Shown piece after piece: positions 4,935 to 5,103 of a DNA stretch of 5,103 nucleotides. The stretch comes from an uncultured Eubacteriales bacterium. GTDB lineage: Bacteria; Bacillota; Clostridia; Oscillospirales; CAG-272. The stretch covers positions 1 through 5,103 of the forward strand of contig USMO01000122.1 in NCBI GenBank assembly GCA_900555785.1, in the 5' to 3' direction. Position numbers and translations under genes: made by a program. The notes under the pieces are model-generated. The model was given only the letters and a program-made list of their open reading frames with translations, was not told where the DNA came from and did no database searches. How positions within the stretch are numbered: position 1 is the first letter of the stretch; the number at the start of each line of letters is the position of its first letter.

Positions 4935-5103
4935 TCAGAACAGCCCCGTAATCCTGCCGCTCACGTCCACGTCGATGCGCTCCGCTGCCGGAGATTTCGG
5001 CAGCCCCGGCATGGTCATGATATCGCCGGTCAGCACAACCGCAAACCCGGCGCCCGCGCTGATTTTGACGTTCTTTACCGTCACCGTGAAGCCCTCGGGC
5101 GCG
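4935..5103 (-). CDS. fhs: Formate-tetrahydrofolate ligase, C-terminal 55 residues (gene runs off the right edge)
   Basis: The enzyme (EC 6.3.4.3) uses ATP to join formate to tetrahydrofolate, giving 10-formyl-THF for one-carbon metabolism in the cytoplasm. Only the tail is inside the window. It reads from base 5102 down to a TGA at 4935-4937. The segment TVTVKNVKISAGAGF followed by LTGDIMTMPGLPK and ending in SGRITGLF is the characteristic C-terminus of Fhs: the GAGF and TGDIMTMPGLPK blocks are highly conserved in clostridial enzymes, and the protein normally ends a few residues after the ID-VD-ITGLF stretch, so this end looks intact. The N-terminal part and the nucleotide-binding motifs lie outside the window. 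Its stop is only 19 bp from the start of the ADP-ribosylglycohydrolase gene and no terminator-like hairpin lies between them, so the two are probably co-transcribed. Identification is confident; only the missing upstream part is unverified. Confidence 0.95.
   Translation of the reverse strand, partial: APEGFTVTVKNVKISAGAGFAVVLTGDIMTMPGLPKSPAAERIDVDVSGRITGLF

Overview
The window looks like a chromosomal segment of a fairly GC-rich Clostridia (Firmicutes) genome, plausibly from the Oscillospiraceae/Ruminococcaceae side. This rests on the close clostridial look of the formate-THF ligase tail and the nicotinate phosphoribosyltransferase, the strong GGAGG-type ribosome binding sites and a lipoprotein signal of Gram-positive type. 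The genus cannot be fixed from sequence alone. Every supported gene lies on the minus strand, so the biological reading order runs from 5103 down to 1.

Right part (5103 to 3818): the last 55 codons of fhs (formate-tetrahydrofolate ligase), then, 19 bp downstream behind a near-perfect Shine-Dalgarno, a full-length ADP-ribosylglycohydrolase (DraG/ARH family). One of its normally conserved metal-binding aspartates is replaced by glycine. Middle part (3817 to 2049): a structured intergenic repeat (copy B), a leader, and pncB (nicotinate phosphoribosyltransferase, NAD salvage). An ADP-ribose-releasing enzyme next to an NAD-salvage enzyme is thematically coherent, but the two genes are separated by about 300 bp and need not be one transcript.

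Left part (2048 to 1): a 436-bp gap holding a second, diverged copy of the same repeat (copy A) and a minus-strand intrinsic terminator only about 40 bp before the next start codon. Three small uncharacterised genes follow: a 139-aa protein made of two related halves, a 187-aa lipoprotein and a 164-aa protein. They have short gaps (52 and 25 bp) and a lower GC content by eye than the metabolic genes, so they look like a small accessory operon. The first bases of what may be a third repeat copy begin just after its last stop codon.

The most unusual structure is the intergenic repeat. Two copies (1792-2021 and 3633-3813) start right after stop codons in the same orientation, share several near-identical blocks, and keep a set of hairpins whose sequence has changed while the pairing is preserved. 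No CRISPR array, tRNA, rRNA, insertion sequence or phage gene was seen.
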